Below, piece by piece: positions 1 to 9,136 of a stretch of 39,736 nucleotides of DNA. The stretch covers positions 904,768-944,503 of the forward strand of contig NMRA01000063.1 in the NCBI GenBank assembly GCA_002633005.1, read 5' to 3'. The translations under genes and the position numbers were made by a program. The notes beneath the pieces are model-generated. The model did no database searches and was not told the DNA's origin. It saw only the letters and a list, made by a program, of their open reading frames with translations. Within the stretch, counting starts at the first letter, position 1. The number at the start of each line of letters is the position of its first letter. The stretch is from Phoronis australis (Eukaryota > Phoronida > Phoronidae).

Positions 1-1030
1 TGTGATGTTGACAACGGACGATGACGACTTTAGGATGATTCTGACTACCGGTATTCCTCTAGTGGCAATTTTAGTATTTGCCTCTAGTGGCAATTTTCGT
101 ATTTTACATTGACCTCTGTATTTTCTTCAGGTGTGTACTTTGTGTTACTTCGTGACTATGAAGGAAAAGTTCCAAGTAGAAATTTGTTTCTGGCATTCTA
201 ATGCTGTGCTAATCTCGTATGTTGGTAAATTTGTTTTTAATTCTATGTTTTTGTGGTGCTTTAAGCAACTGGTGTATAGGATGTGCTTGTATTATGAAGA
301 TTACTCACATTTTGCCCCTAGCCTATTGAGGAGACAAGGACCATTCCTTTCCATTTTGCAAAGTACAACATACTACATATATGCCCTCTACTGGCCACTT
401 TATGGTACCAATAAAAAACCCTAGAAGGATACCGTATGCGGTGCAATTGTGGGCGCATTTCAACGCTCTGCGTTGCTCTTGTTTACATGTGCCGCTGTAT
501 ATTTGGAATTTTTTGGTGGATTCTCATGAAATTCTACAAACCGTTTTGTAATAGAGATATGAGGACGCTTTCCCAATTTGGATGGGTTTGATGTATTCTG
601 TGCCATCTAATGGTCATTTTATGATACTATGAAGAAGCACATCGTTTGTGTTGCAGTCATGGGTGCATTTCAAGGCTCTGCATGACTCTTGTAGCTATTT
701 GTGGCATTGTGGCCATATTGGATGCACATTGATCCTCCATTGTCTTGTTTTCAGTCATGTTGAAAACAAATTTCTTTTACTAAACAAACAACATTTAACA
801 ATGAAACAACATGTCTGCCCAGAAATCCCTATCCATAACTGAGTAGAATATAATATTTTATAGAACGTCTAATGCATACAATGAGTTATAATTTGATCTA
901 AATGATACAAAGTACATATTACTACACTTTGTAAGAATATCACTTACTACTATTCTTGCCTGGCATTGGAACCCAGATGAAGGTTCAAATGCTTGGCACA
1001 CATACATTAGACTACAACCAATTAAAAAAG
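1..1030. other. HGSNAT intron, left part; no exon seen
   Basis: Non-coding by inspection. It should be intronic, because the first HGSNAT exon in the window (2917) begins in mid-protein. I looked for the preceding HGSNAT exon (the loop and helix before the GLIS-like segment) and did not find it. Two small duplications are visible: a roughly 28-bp tandem pair around 56-110 (CTCTAGTGGCAATTTT) and a looser pair around 460-510 and 655-710 (GCATTTCAA.GCTCTGC). The open frames at 131-424 and 648-842 have no recognisable protein features. Confidence 0.5.
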
Positions 1031-2246
1031 TTAAAGGAGAATGCCACCCGATTTAATTAGTCTTTGCCGTCTTAATCGGTCTATATCCACATCGCTTTGC
1101 ATAGGTCGGGATTGCGAGTTGCCACTTGGCATATTGACGTTTATTACTGAGCGTTTTGTTTCAAAATGAATCATTCTCACCCTAACCAATATAAAACTGA
1201 AACAAGGTCTGTCACATTAGATGCAATTTGTAATACCTTTGGAGTGCTCGTGAGTGCAAATGATTTGAGAAGCCAGCAATGAATAAATCACTGCGTTACC
1301 GGCTTTAGGTGCAATAAACTAATTGACGGGACACCGAGGCTGTGTGAGCTCATGCTTATTCAGTGTTTGCTGGCAGAAACTGTTGTGAAACAACTCGATT
1401 TCTATCCCACGGCCAGGTGTTAGGGGAATCTTTATTTACATTATTCAAATAATGATTTTCAATGTACAACTTCTATCCTGACGGTTTTGTTGCCAAAGCG
1501 GAACCTGAATTCGCGGACCCCGACGATTGAGTAAGTAGATTTGCTGTTTTGTGGTTAATTCACCAACATAATTACATGCACATTACTTCTTTGGCTCACT
1601 AGTATAGTATTTTCTTGACTGGAAGCTGGTTTATGTTCGTGATGTCTTCAGTTCCGCCGGCTGCGACGGGCCTGATCAGTTTCCGAGCCACTGGCCGGGA
1701 TAACGAGTCAGTCCGGCCGCAACGGGCCTGATTGGGCTCTGAGCCACTGGCCAAGATAACAAGCGTTTCGTGTGTTTAGAACTCAAAAAATCGCAAGTCT
1801 AAACAACACAAATCTAGGTTGTCCTGTCTGTATCTCACGGAAAAATACTTCGACTTTATCTCCGAACAGACCCCGAACTCCTGCTACGGACCTTGCCTGC
1901 CATACTCTGTAGGCTACGGTGTGTCCAAATACCAATAAATACGTAACATCGAAATAAAACAACACGTTTTTATAAGAACTCAGTGTATTTTTAAGGGTTT
2001 TGTATCGAAGTTTGATGATTTACTGGTGTTAAACGTTGAATTCAAGCAATAAGCTGACTCCAGTAACCCGTGTTTTGAACTGCTGAACAGACTGCATGTG
2101 AAACCAATTACGTCATTGGATAATTTCAACACCTCTGTCTGCCGTCAGGTGTCAGGTAACGCAACCGTACGTGACGTTATCGAGTAGGATTACTCGATCT
2201 AAATTGATACTAATTAGGTTGTTTTTTGGGTGGCATGCTCCTTTAA
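1031..2246. mobile_element. TTAA-flanked non-autonomous DNA transposon (1.2 kb)
   Basis: The ends are inverted copies: TTAAAGGAGAATGCCACCC at the left and, reading inward on the other strand, TTAAAGGAGCATGCCACCC at the right. TTAA at both edges fits target duplication by Kolobok- or piggyBac-type elements. The AGG...CCT ends resemble those of the THAP elements elsewhere in the window more than the CCC...GGG of classical piggyBac. There is no transposase. The interior has a roughly 58-bp tandem duplication around 1655-1765 (GGGCCTGAT..., GAGCCACTGGCC). It lies in an HGSNAT intron. Confidence 0.7.
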
Positions 2247-2419
2247 CACACTGTAAACTACTACACAAAATGAATAGATTGACTACAGTGACAACTAGAA
2301 AATGAAGAGTGGTCAACTTTGAAATTCGTTGACATTTTTTTGAAATATAAAATTAAGATTAATGTTGATTTTCTGATAACATCCAGTGTGCTTTGGTGAT
2401 ATTTTGTAATTGGAAGCTG

Positions 2420-2815
2420 GTCCTAACAGTAGGTGTAGTATATTCACACCGGAGGTGTAGTACGTTAACACAGTAGGTGTAGTATTTTCACACAGGAGGT
2501 GTAGTATATTCACACAGTATGTGTAGTATACATACAGGAAGTGTAGTACGTTCACACAGCAGGTGTACGCTCACACAGCAGGTGTAGTATATTCACACCG
2601 GAGGTGTAGTACGTTAACACAGTAGGTGTAGTATTTTCACACAGGAGGTGTGGTACGTTCACACAGAAGGTGTAGTACGTTCACACAGGTGTCAGTAGTA
2701 GGTTCACACAGGAGGTGTAAGTAGTACATTTGCACAGGAAGTGTAATACGTTCACACAGGAGGTGCATTACATTCAGAGAGGAGGTGTAGTACATTCACT
2801 AGGTAATGGAAAGTG
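2420..2815. repeat. Minisatellite, about 21-bp unit (GGTGTAGTA..TTCACACAG)
   Basis: About 18 imperfect copies of a 20-23 bp unit such as AGGTGTAGTATATTCACACA. A larger block (CACACCGGAGGTGTAGTACG...) recurs about 150 bp apart, showing higher-order duplication. It ends about 100 bp before the HGSNAT exon at 2917. The minus-strand frame across it (2313-2555) is a product of the repeat. Confidence 0.9.
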
Positions 2816-2916
2816 TACTCTTAACAATATTTCAACTGAGATGCGTGCACATTTAATGTAGAAATACTAACAATTTCCTTGATTTGTTTCATATTTCTAA
2901 TTGACTTCACTTCCAG

Positions 2917-2987
2917 GGGGTCATCTCTGGTATTTTGTGCAATTTTTCACAGAATGATGGACCAATACCCGTCAATAAAAATCTGTG
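2917..2987 (+). CDS. HGSNAT: HGSNAT, third-last exon (71 nt)
   Basis: Exon of heparan-alpha-glucosaminide N-acetyltransferase. This multi-pass lysosomal membrane enzyme moves acetyl from cytosolic acetyl-CoA to terminal glucosamine of heparan sulfate inside the lysosome. The exon follows a pyrimidine-rich acceptor (TTGACTTCACTTCCAG) and ends at a consensus donor (TG|GTAAGT). It reads GVISGILCNFSQNDGPIPVN followed by KNLW, with the final Trp codon split after TG. This corresponds to the GLIS... helix and the conserved ENEGFIPVNKNLW segment of human HGSNAT as I remember it. The phase fits the next exon exactly. Upstream exons are outside the window or were not recognised. Identification is secure because three consecutive exons match in order. 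Confidence 0.88.
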
Positions 2988-3124
2988 GTAAGTTGTTGAT
3001 TAAAATTGATTTTTACTTACACCGAATATTTTCCCAAAATTGCTAATTCTACATAAAATCTCAATTACTTCCATGTTTAAGATCTGATAATGAAATTCTC
3101 TAAATCTGTTACAAAATATTTCAT

Positions 3125-3757
3125 GTGTGGCTCATGTTTTTGTCACGGAGAGGATGATATACTTCCTTTTGTCATGAAGAGGATGATATACTTGCTTTTG
3201 TCATGAAGAGAATGATATACTTGCTTTTGTCATGGAGAGAATGATATACTTACTTTTGTCATGGAGAGGATGATATACTTCCTTTTGTCATAGAGAGAAT
3301 GATATACTTCCTTTTGTCATGGAGAGGATGATATACTTTCTTTTGTCATGGAGAGGATGATATACTTACTTTTGTCATGGAGAGAATGATATACTTACTT
3401 TTGTCATGGAGAGGATGATATACTTCCTTTTGTCATAGAGAGAATGATATACTTTCTTTTGTCATGGAGAGAATGATATACTTACTTTTGTCATGGAGAG
3501 GATGATATACTTCCTTTTGTCATGGAGAGAATGATATACTTCCTTTTGTCATGGAGAGGATGATATACTTCCTTTTGTCATGGAGAGAATGATATACTTC
3601 CTTTTGTCACGGAGAGGATGATATACTTCCTTTTGTCACAAAGAGGATGATATACTTCCTTTTATCATGGAGAGGATGATATACTTCCTTTTGTCATGGA
3701 GAGAATGATATACTTCCTTTTGTCACGGAGAGGATGATATACTTCCTTTTGTCACAT
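3125..3757. repeat. Minisatellite, 29-bp unit, about 21 copies
   Basis: Unit GATGATATACTTCCTTTTGT followed by CATGGAGAG, alternating between GAGGATGATA and GAGAATGATA variants. Copies are highly similar, so the array is probably young and variable in length. It sits in the HGSNAT intron between the exons at 2917 and 4838. Confidence 0.95.
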
Positions 3758-4263
3758 TTTGCTTTTTGATCTGTGATATCTCTGTGATAATCAATGTTTG
3801 TTTTAGTTGTCATGGAATAAGTGCAATCTATTCCCAGTTCATGCAAAAAATAACACGTTTCATTTAATATCATACAAAATGTGAAATGGTAAATGAATTG
3901 AAAATTTTCAAATGAAAACAGGATAAACAATGAAATTTTTCGAAAAAAACAAGATGCAGCAATTTCATTGTTTATATGAGCTAAAATGAAGGCCTTTTTT
4001 CATGGTTGAAGTCATTAAAGGAGACTGGTGTTTAGAAAGTTCATTGTAAAGATTCATTCAAGTCAAACTCTTGTTTTGGCAAAAAGAAATTCAGAAAACC
4101 ATTTTGGGAAGAAAAATCTGCATCCAGTTTTAGTATTGAAGAGAGTGTTAATTACTTCTAGAGATTGACATGTCTAATGTATTTTTTGTTGAAAATTGTT
4201 GTCATTTCTACTCTTCTTTATGGAAACTGTGTAATTATATTTCACATAGTCTTGCCTTTGTAA

Positions 4264-4470
4264 CTATTTGATGAAGTATTGAACTCTCCACATTGTCTCC
4301 TGTAGCTATTTGATGAAGTATTGAACTCTCCACATTGTCTCCTGTAGCTATTTGATGAAGTATTGAACTCTCCACATTGTCTCCTGTACCTATTTGATGA
4401 AGTATTTAACTCTCCACATTGTCTTCTGTACCTATTTGATGAAGTATTTAACTCTCCACATTGTCTCCTT
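4264..4470. repeat. Minisatellite, 42-bp unit, about 5 copies
   Basis: Unit begins CTATTTGATGAAGTATTGAA and continues CTCTCCACATTGTCTCCTGTAG. The array is in the same HGSNAT intron, about 370 bp before the next exon. Each unit ends in CTCCTGTAG, which resembles a 3' splice site, so the array presents several decoy acceptors. 42 is a multiple of three, which explains the open frame at 4394-4582; I see no reason to call it coding. Confidence 0.93.
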
Positions 4471-4837
4471 TTACAAAATGATAGGCAAATTGTGCATCAC
4501 AGCAAACGTCCATTCTGAATCAGTTGTACATGGCTTGTATTACACTTATGGTGTAAAGGTTATTTCCCATTTGTTATTCTAATAATTCTTGAAATTATAT
4601 TTTTGCATGTCCCAGCTAACTGAAAATAAGTGGTTGTGAAAATGATTTTAGCAATCTCCAAAACAGGTTAAATCAGTTGTTTATCTGAGTTGTTGACGTC
4701 TCTCAAACTTATTAATTTTATCGCATACGGTAGTTTTCTACCCATGTACCTAGTCATCTCAGAAAAACTGGCTGCACCAGACGTGAGTATAGTGAGAATG
4801 ACCGGCAGTTTAATACTATTCTACTCTTTTGTTGTAG

Positions 4838-4950
4838 GTCATTATCGTATGTGACCACAATGGCTTGCTTTGCCTTTATACTATTAGCCATATTTTATGT
4901 AACCATAGATGTCTACAAGGTGTGGTCCGGTGCTCCCTTCTTTTATCCAG
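4838..4950 (+). CDS. HGSNAT: HGSNAT, second-last exon (113 nt)
   Basis: The acceptor is TTTTGTTGTAG and the donor CCAG|GTAGGC. The first base completes the split Trp codon of the previous exon; then it reads SLSYVTTMACFAFILLAIFY VTIDVYKVWSGAPFFYP, ending with one base of a Gly codon. SLSYVTT, the F-rich membrane helix and the (V/I)DV..(L/V)W(S/T)G(T/A)PFFYPG motif are hallmarks of the HGSNAT C-terminal region. The apparent start at 4851 is an internal GTG Val codon, not an initiator. Confidence 0.92.
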
Positions 4951-5644
4951 GTAGGCATTTTGGCCACTGTCATTTGTTTTGTTACACACTTAACTTCAGA
5001 AAATTTCAAAATTCTGTATTTAAGCCATTGTCGAATTCTTCCATGAAGAAGAATGAAATATGCTTGGCAACTTTAACAAGATTGATATATTCACAATTTT
5101 CAAAGTTTAACATACCTCTGTTATTTTTCAACATCAACTGTAAAATAATAACAATGCATTGGAATGCGACACAGTTATGAATGACCTCATAATGTTAATA
5201 TTTATTGTAAACCACAGTAGATGTACACACCACCCAGGAATCTGATTGTTGGTTTGAAGTGTTTCAGCACATGTAATGATAGGAAATGAACCAAAGACAA
5301 TTTATGAAACATCAATTCTATCTGACAAAGCATGTCTCACCAAAGCACTGTCACCAGCATATAGTGTTCTTTGTTCATAACTTTACAAGTTTCCATTTGT
5401 CTTTTTCATTATATTTTATCTTAATTACATTCTTTTTAACTAAGACACAGCCAAAGAAGGGTTTATATGTGTCAGCTTGCAATGTTTTCCATGCACATTA
5501 CTGGAGCTTCTTGTAGACAAGACATATGTGATCAAACTTGCAGTTCCGATATCAAGAGGCGTTTGTGATCTGTTTTTCTTTGTCAGTGTAAAGAGACTGA
5601 GGAGTGTAATCAAGACCCACATTGTGAATCATTTCATGTTTCAG
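4951..5644 (+). other. HGSNAT last intron
   Basis: Intron between the last two HGSNAT exons, GTAGGC to TTTCAG, phase 1. It is AT-rich. Reading through it gives the spurious frames at 4851-5180 and 5286-5516. No repeat or gene is seen inside. Confidence 0.85.
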
Positions 5645-5826
5645 GTATGAACCCAATCCTCATCTACTGCGGCTCAGAGGTGTTGGCCAACTACTTCCCC
5701 ATCTCATTCACGGTGCCTGGTATGGACACACACGCCGCCCAACTGGCTGTGGATATCTGGGGTACAACCTTCTGGGTGTTAGTAGCGGTCTATCTGCACC
5801 AGAAGGAGATGTTCTTCTCTGTGTAG
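5645..5826 (+). CDS. HGSNAT: HGSNAT, last coding exon and stop
   Basis: Follows the acceptor CATGTTTCAG. GT completes the Gly codon; the frame then reads MNPILIYCGSEVLANYFPIS and continues through the final membrane helix (IWGTTFWVLVAVYLHQKEMF) to TAG at 5824-5826. Human HGSNAT ends in the same way: PGMNSILVYVGHEV.ENYFP, a variable lumenal loop, then a helix and a short tail KKIFWKI. The loop carries no N-x-S/T sequon here. An ATTAAA at 5940-5945 could be the polyadenylation signal. Confidence 0.92.
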
Positions 5827-6968
5827 GGGTGCGCGGTCAGTGACAAAGTGAAGCTGAAAACCAGTTGAAACAACAAGAGTTAAGTATCTAGCAGTGCTCG
5901 TCACTCTCACATTTTGATTGTTGACATTGTGTTTGTTGCATTAAAGGGGCAATTCTTCTAAACAAATTGTCGCTTTTTCTTAAGGTAACAGCATATGATT
6001 TACAGTGTAAATATGTGTCACTTAGTAGAGCTGCATATATGTTGAGAGTACTGTTATTACTACCTCACTGTTGTCGTGGCAACAAGATTGGGAACTGATT
6101 TTCCATTCAAAGGAATCAATGATTAATGTTATTTATTAATTTATCTTAAGCGAAAGGTTTTGCATTCAATTTTACCTGTGTTGGGTTGCCGCAGTGATAA
6201 GTAGGTGAAATCTTTTAAATTTTACATCATCTACCTATTTGGCTCAGTTTTGTATGCTTATCATGATAAGGACAAAAGAATCCAGTGCATGCATGAATAA
6301 TGATAACATCTTGAATAATGAGGAATGACACCTTCAGCTTCTCTTTTTTACTGATCGTATTTTGGTAAAGTTGGTTTTTAGTCATAGCAGTATACTAAAC
6401 TATTAACACTCAATGAAGTTGGGAGTTTATGCGGAAATGCTGATTGTTAATTTTTAGATACTGTATCCTGACATGTAGTGCTGTACAGTACAAATGTATT
6501 TTTTTATTATTTTAGCTTCAAATGTTGCAAATTTTTGTAGAAATTTGGGCTAGGAAGATGATTCATGTTATTTTTACTCAAAGCAGCTGCAAACCCGCAT
6601 TCTGTCTAATAGCATTTGATTTATACACCCACTATTATAAAATTGCCTGCATTCCATAATTGCCGTTTACACTTACAAAATTGACATGGATCAGCTGACA
6701 CACAACTAGTTGTTCCAGTGTGTAAACGGACTGACACGAAGCAAATTGACACCGCAGTGACAAATTTTTGCCACCCGTTTGTGAGGTAGAGCAATTATTT
6801 TCACCTGAACATCTTGCGCCGTGTCAATTATAAGTCTAAATGCGAAACTGGAGCAAGGCAGAAAGGATCATCTCTACTGCGCTTGTGCAATGCTACATAT
6901 GGGTTCTTTGTTTCTGCAACTCTCGTCCTAGTGATCATTTTTGTTGGCGATAAGTATTCCCACTCTCA
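5827..6968. other. HGSNAT 3' UTR and downstream sequence
   Basis: No gene seen. The first 120 bp are presumably 3' UTR, up to the possible ATTAAA signal at 5940. Further on is an inverted repeat of GCCGTTTACAC (about 6662) and GTGTAAACGG (about 6719) enclosing about 45 bp. The frame at 6814-7065 runs into the repeat element that follows and is not supported. Confidence 0.5.
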
Positions 6969-7546
6969 CTGGTTCCCTGCGTGCTTAACCCAGCCAGCAC
7001 GCAGGTATCACGCAGTGGCACGCGGTCTAGCATTGGTCGATATAACCTCGGCAGTCATTGGTTAGCTTTACAACACAGTGAAAAATGGCGAACTGTGAAC
7101 GATGTTTAGCCTAATCATGTAAGTGGCGTTGCAGCAACTATTTCATTTCTGCAGAGATGTTTAATAGCCGCATGCTTGAAGCACATACATGTACAATAAA
7201 CACATATCTGGCCGATGTAACCGGCGTGTTATTCATACTGTACGAATACAGGACACTATCGTAAACAAAAGTGATCGACAGTAGAAAGATGCATTCTGAA
7301 AAGGGGCAATCACAATGGCTTCACATTTCCTGAACATAGATTTTAAGCACCGATTTGTCTGTACAACAGACCACATGTGCACTTCAGTCCATCTGTCATG
7401 CCAGTTTGTTTGCATAAAGCGCTGCCTGTTGAGAATTCGACTAGCCAATCAAAAACGCCGGTGTAAAAAATTTCCCGAGGAAAATTAAATGATACCTGCG
7501 TGCTGGCGCGGCTACCGCCCCACCTAGTGGCTTTGCAGGGAACCAG
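6969..7546 (+). mobile_element. Short inverted-repeat element, copy 1 (578 bp)
   Basis: Ends CTGGTTCCCTGC and GCAGGGAACCAG form a perfect 12-bp inverted repeat. The whole unit recurs in reverse orientation at 25918-26446. Shared landmarks are ACGCAGGTATCACGCAGTGG near one end, GGTTAGCTTTACAACAC with the GCCATTTTTCAC block, and the GCGGTAGCCGCGCCAGCACG block near the other end. There is no coding capacity, so it is a MITE-like non-autonomous DNA transposon. I could not establish a target duplication, so the superfamily is undetermined. Frames at 7233-7588 are shadows. Confidence 0.75.
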
Positions 7547-7811
7547 CGAGATTCCTACTGAGGAGAGTATTGCTGGATTGCTTTGCACCTCCTTTAGGCT
7601 ATTGTTTTCAAGCGTTGTTTCATTTAGTGGTAATGTATAAGATAAGGTTCATTCCCATGGATCTGCTCTATGTGTGATGCTTGTAGTGGGTGCATATCAT
7701 TGCTTTACATTGCTGTTGCTGGTTTCGCAAAGAACTGAAATTTTGTTATTTGTTCGGTGAATAAAATTACACGCCTTGATGGGTCAACTTGAAGAGCCTG
7801 GTCTCGAGCAA
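7547..7811. other. Spacer between two repeats
   Basis: AT-rich, non-coding spacer of 265 bp. No feature seen. Confidence 0.5.
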
Positions 7812-9136
7812 TTAAGGCGAAGGAAACCTTTTTTCATGTCAGTTTTAGCAAAAGTAAGGTTCGTTGATTATCCCAGACACATTTTTCACTTAATTACAGC
7901 TTTTCGTAATTTGCTTAATTTTTCGTCCTCTACTCCGGAAGTGACGTTTTGGGAGGCAAGAGTTTCGCGCCAATTTCTTTTCATTATAGTCTGACTGTGA
8001 GAGCTGTCGAGTCAGTCATTGTTCTACCTCGGTTGTGATAAGTTCGGTCGTCGTTTGCTTTTGTTTACGAGTCAGTCAACATGCCACGCTTCGTGCCGGG
8101 ATGTACTCATTATCGTCTCACACGCGCTTTGGGTACCTTGCATCGCTTTCCGAAGGATGACACACTTTGCCGTACTTGGCTTGCGCGTTCATGTGAAGAA
8201 CGCAGCGGTACTCGTCCACGCAACGTACAAAGCAGTGGAGGGTTACCGAGTGTGTGGCAAGCATTTTCCGCCGTCAGATTACGACAGAGATATGTACGCT
8301 GAATTGATGAAGGTCCTTGTGAAACAACGCCTGAAGAAGGGTACCACGTCGCTGTTGATTCCCGGCAGTGCCCCATCGCCAACCCCGACAAGTGTGTTTT
8401 TGAAGCGAGAAGCCTCGCGAGCTGTGGTCACTGTATGCAGTGACTGGTGGCGCTTCATCTACTGTCACTTGTGCCTCCGAATGTACCCCATAGCGTGCAA
8501 TTCCGGGAACTAGCAGTGATTCACCCCTGTGCTGTTGTCTCTAGCCCAGAGCCTGTAAGCAGCCCTGCAGTGATGTTGAGTAGTGGGAGTGAGGCCCTGT
8601 TCGACACCCAGTGAAGAGGACAGTTCGTCATCCAATGAACAGATCGGTGAGCCTAAGTTTCATGAGTTTATTGTGGACTTGTATTGGAGCTATTTAGAAG
8701 GTGCCAGGTGTGTGGCGAGGGAGTCACACGGTGGGATTAGAGCAGTTTGGGTGCTCATATCACCCTCCAGTGGAAGTGTGTCGCTGGACACTCAGGCAAG
8801 TGGGACAGTTCTTCCTCTGTACGTGAGACGATAATGAGTACGCAGCAACAGCGTGGCATGTTGACTGACTCGTAAGCAAAAGCAAACGACAACCGAACTT
8901 ATCACATCTGAGGTGGAACAATGACTGACTGGACTGCTCTCACAGTCAGACTATATGAGAAGAAATTGGCGCGAAATTCTTGCCTCCCAAAACGTCACTT
9001 CCGGAGTAGACGACGAGTAATTTTAATTAAAATTAAATTACGAAAAGCTGTAAATAAGTGAAAAATATGTCTGGAATAATCAACGAACCTTATTTTTGCT
9101 AAAAATGACATGAAAAAAGATTGCCTTCGCCTTTAA
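7812..9136 (+). mobile_element. Kolobok-like THAP transposon, copy A (fold-back derivative)
   Basis: Bounded by TTAA (7812-7815 and 9133-9136). Ends are TTAAGGCGAAGG and, inverted, TTAAAGGCGAAGG. The terminal inverted repeats are long, about 7812-8122 and 8823-9136. The right arm repeats the left arm in inverse, including the start of the THAP coding sequence. Between the arms lies about 700 bp with the broken THAP transposase 5' half. TTAA targets and a THAP domain are typical of the Kolobok superfamily; that assignment is inference, because no DDE catalytic region is present. Copies B (26762-28467) and C (35976-37291) are relatives. Confidence 0.85.
8081..8834 (+). pseudogene. THAP-domain transposase fragment (frameshifted), copy A
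   Basis: Begins at ATG 8081 with MPRFVPGCTHYRLTRALGTL, then HRFPKDDTL.RTWL. This is the first half of a THAP zinc-binding domain (C..C...C-x2-H, sequence-specific DNA binding). Near 8190 the frame shifts by one; the other frame continues as ATYKAVEGYRVCGKHFPPSD, supplying the C-x2-H ligands (VCGKHF), then KGTTSLLIPGS, the position of the family's AVPTIF-like box. The N-terminal CCCV of copies B and C is shortened here. Further on, GEPKFHEFIVDL (8583-8834 frame) matches the linker and next segment of copy B. The element's right arm then cuts the gene off. It cannot make a working transposase. Confidence 0.82.

Noticed and set aside
1783-1965. 60-residue minus-strand frame
   Set aside because: Lies inside the TTAA-flanked element with no homology; chance frame.
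3125-3757. CRISPR-like array
   Set aside because: Units are contiguous with no unique spacers and the genome is eukaryotic; this is a minisatellite.
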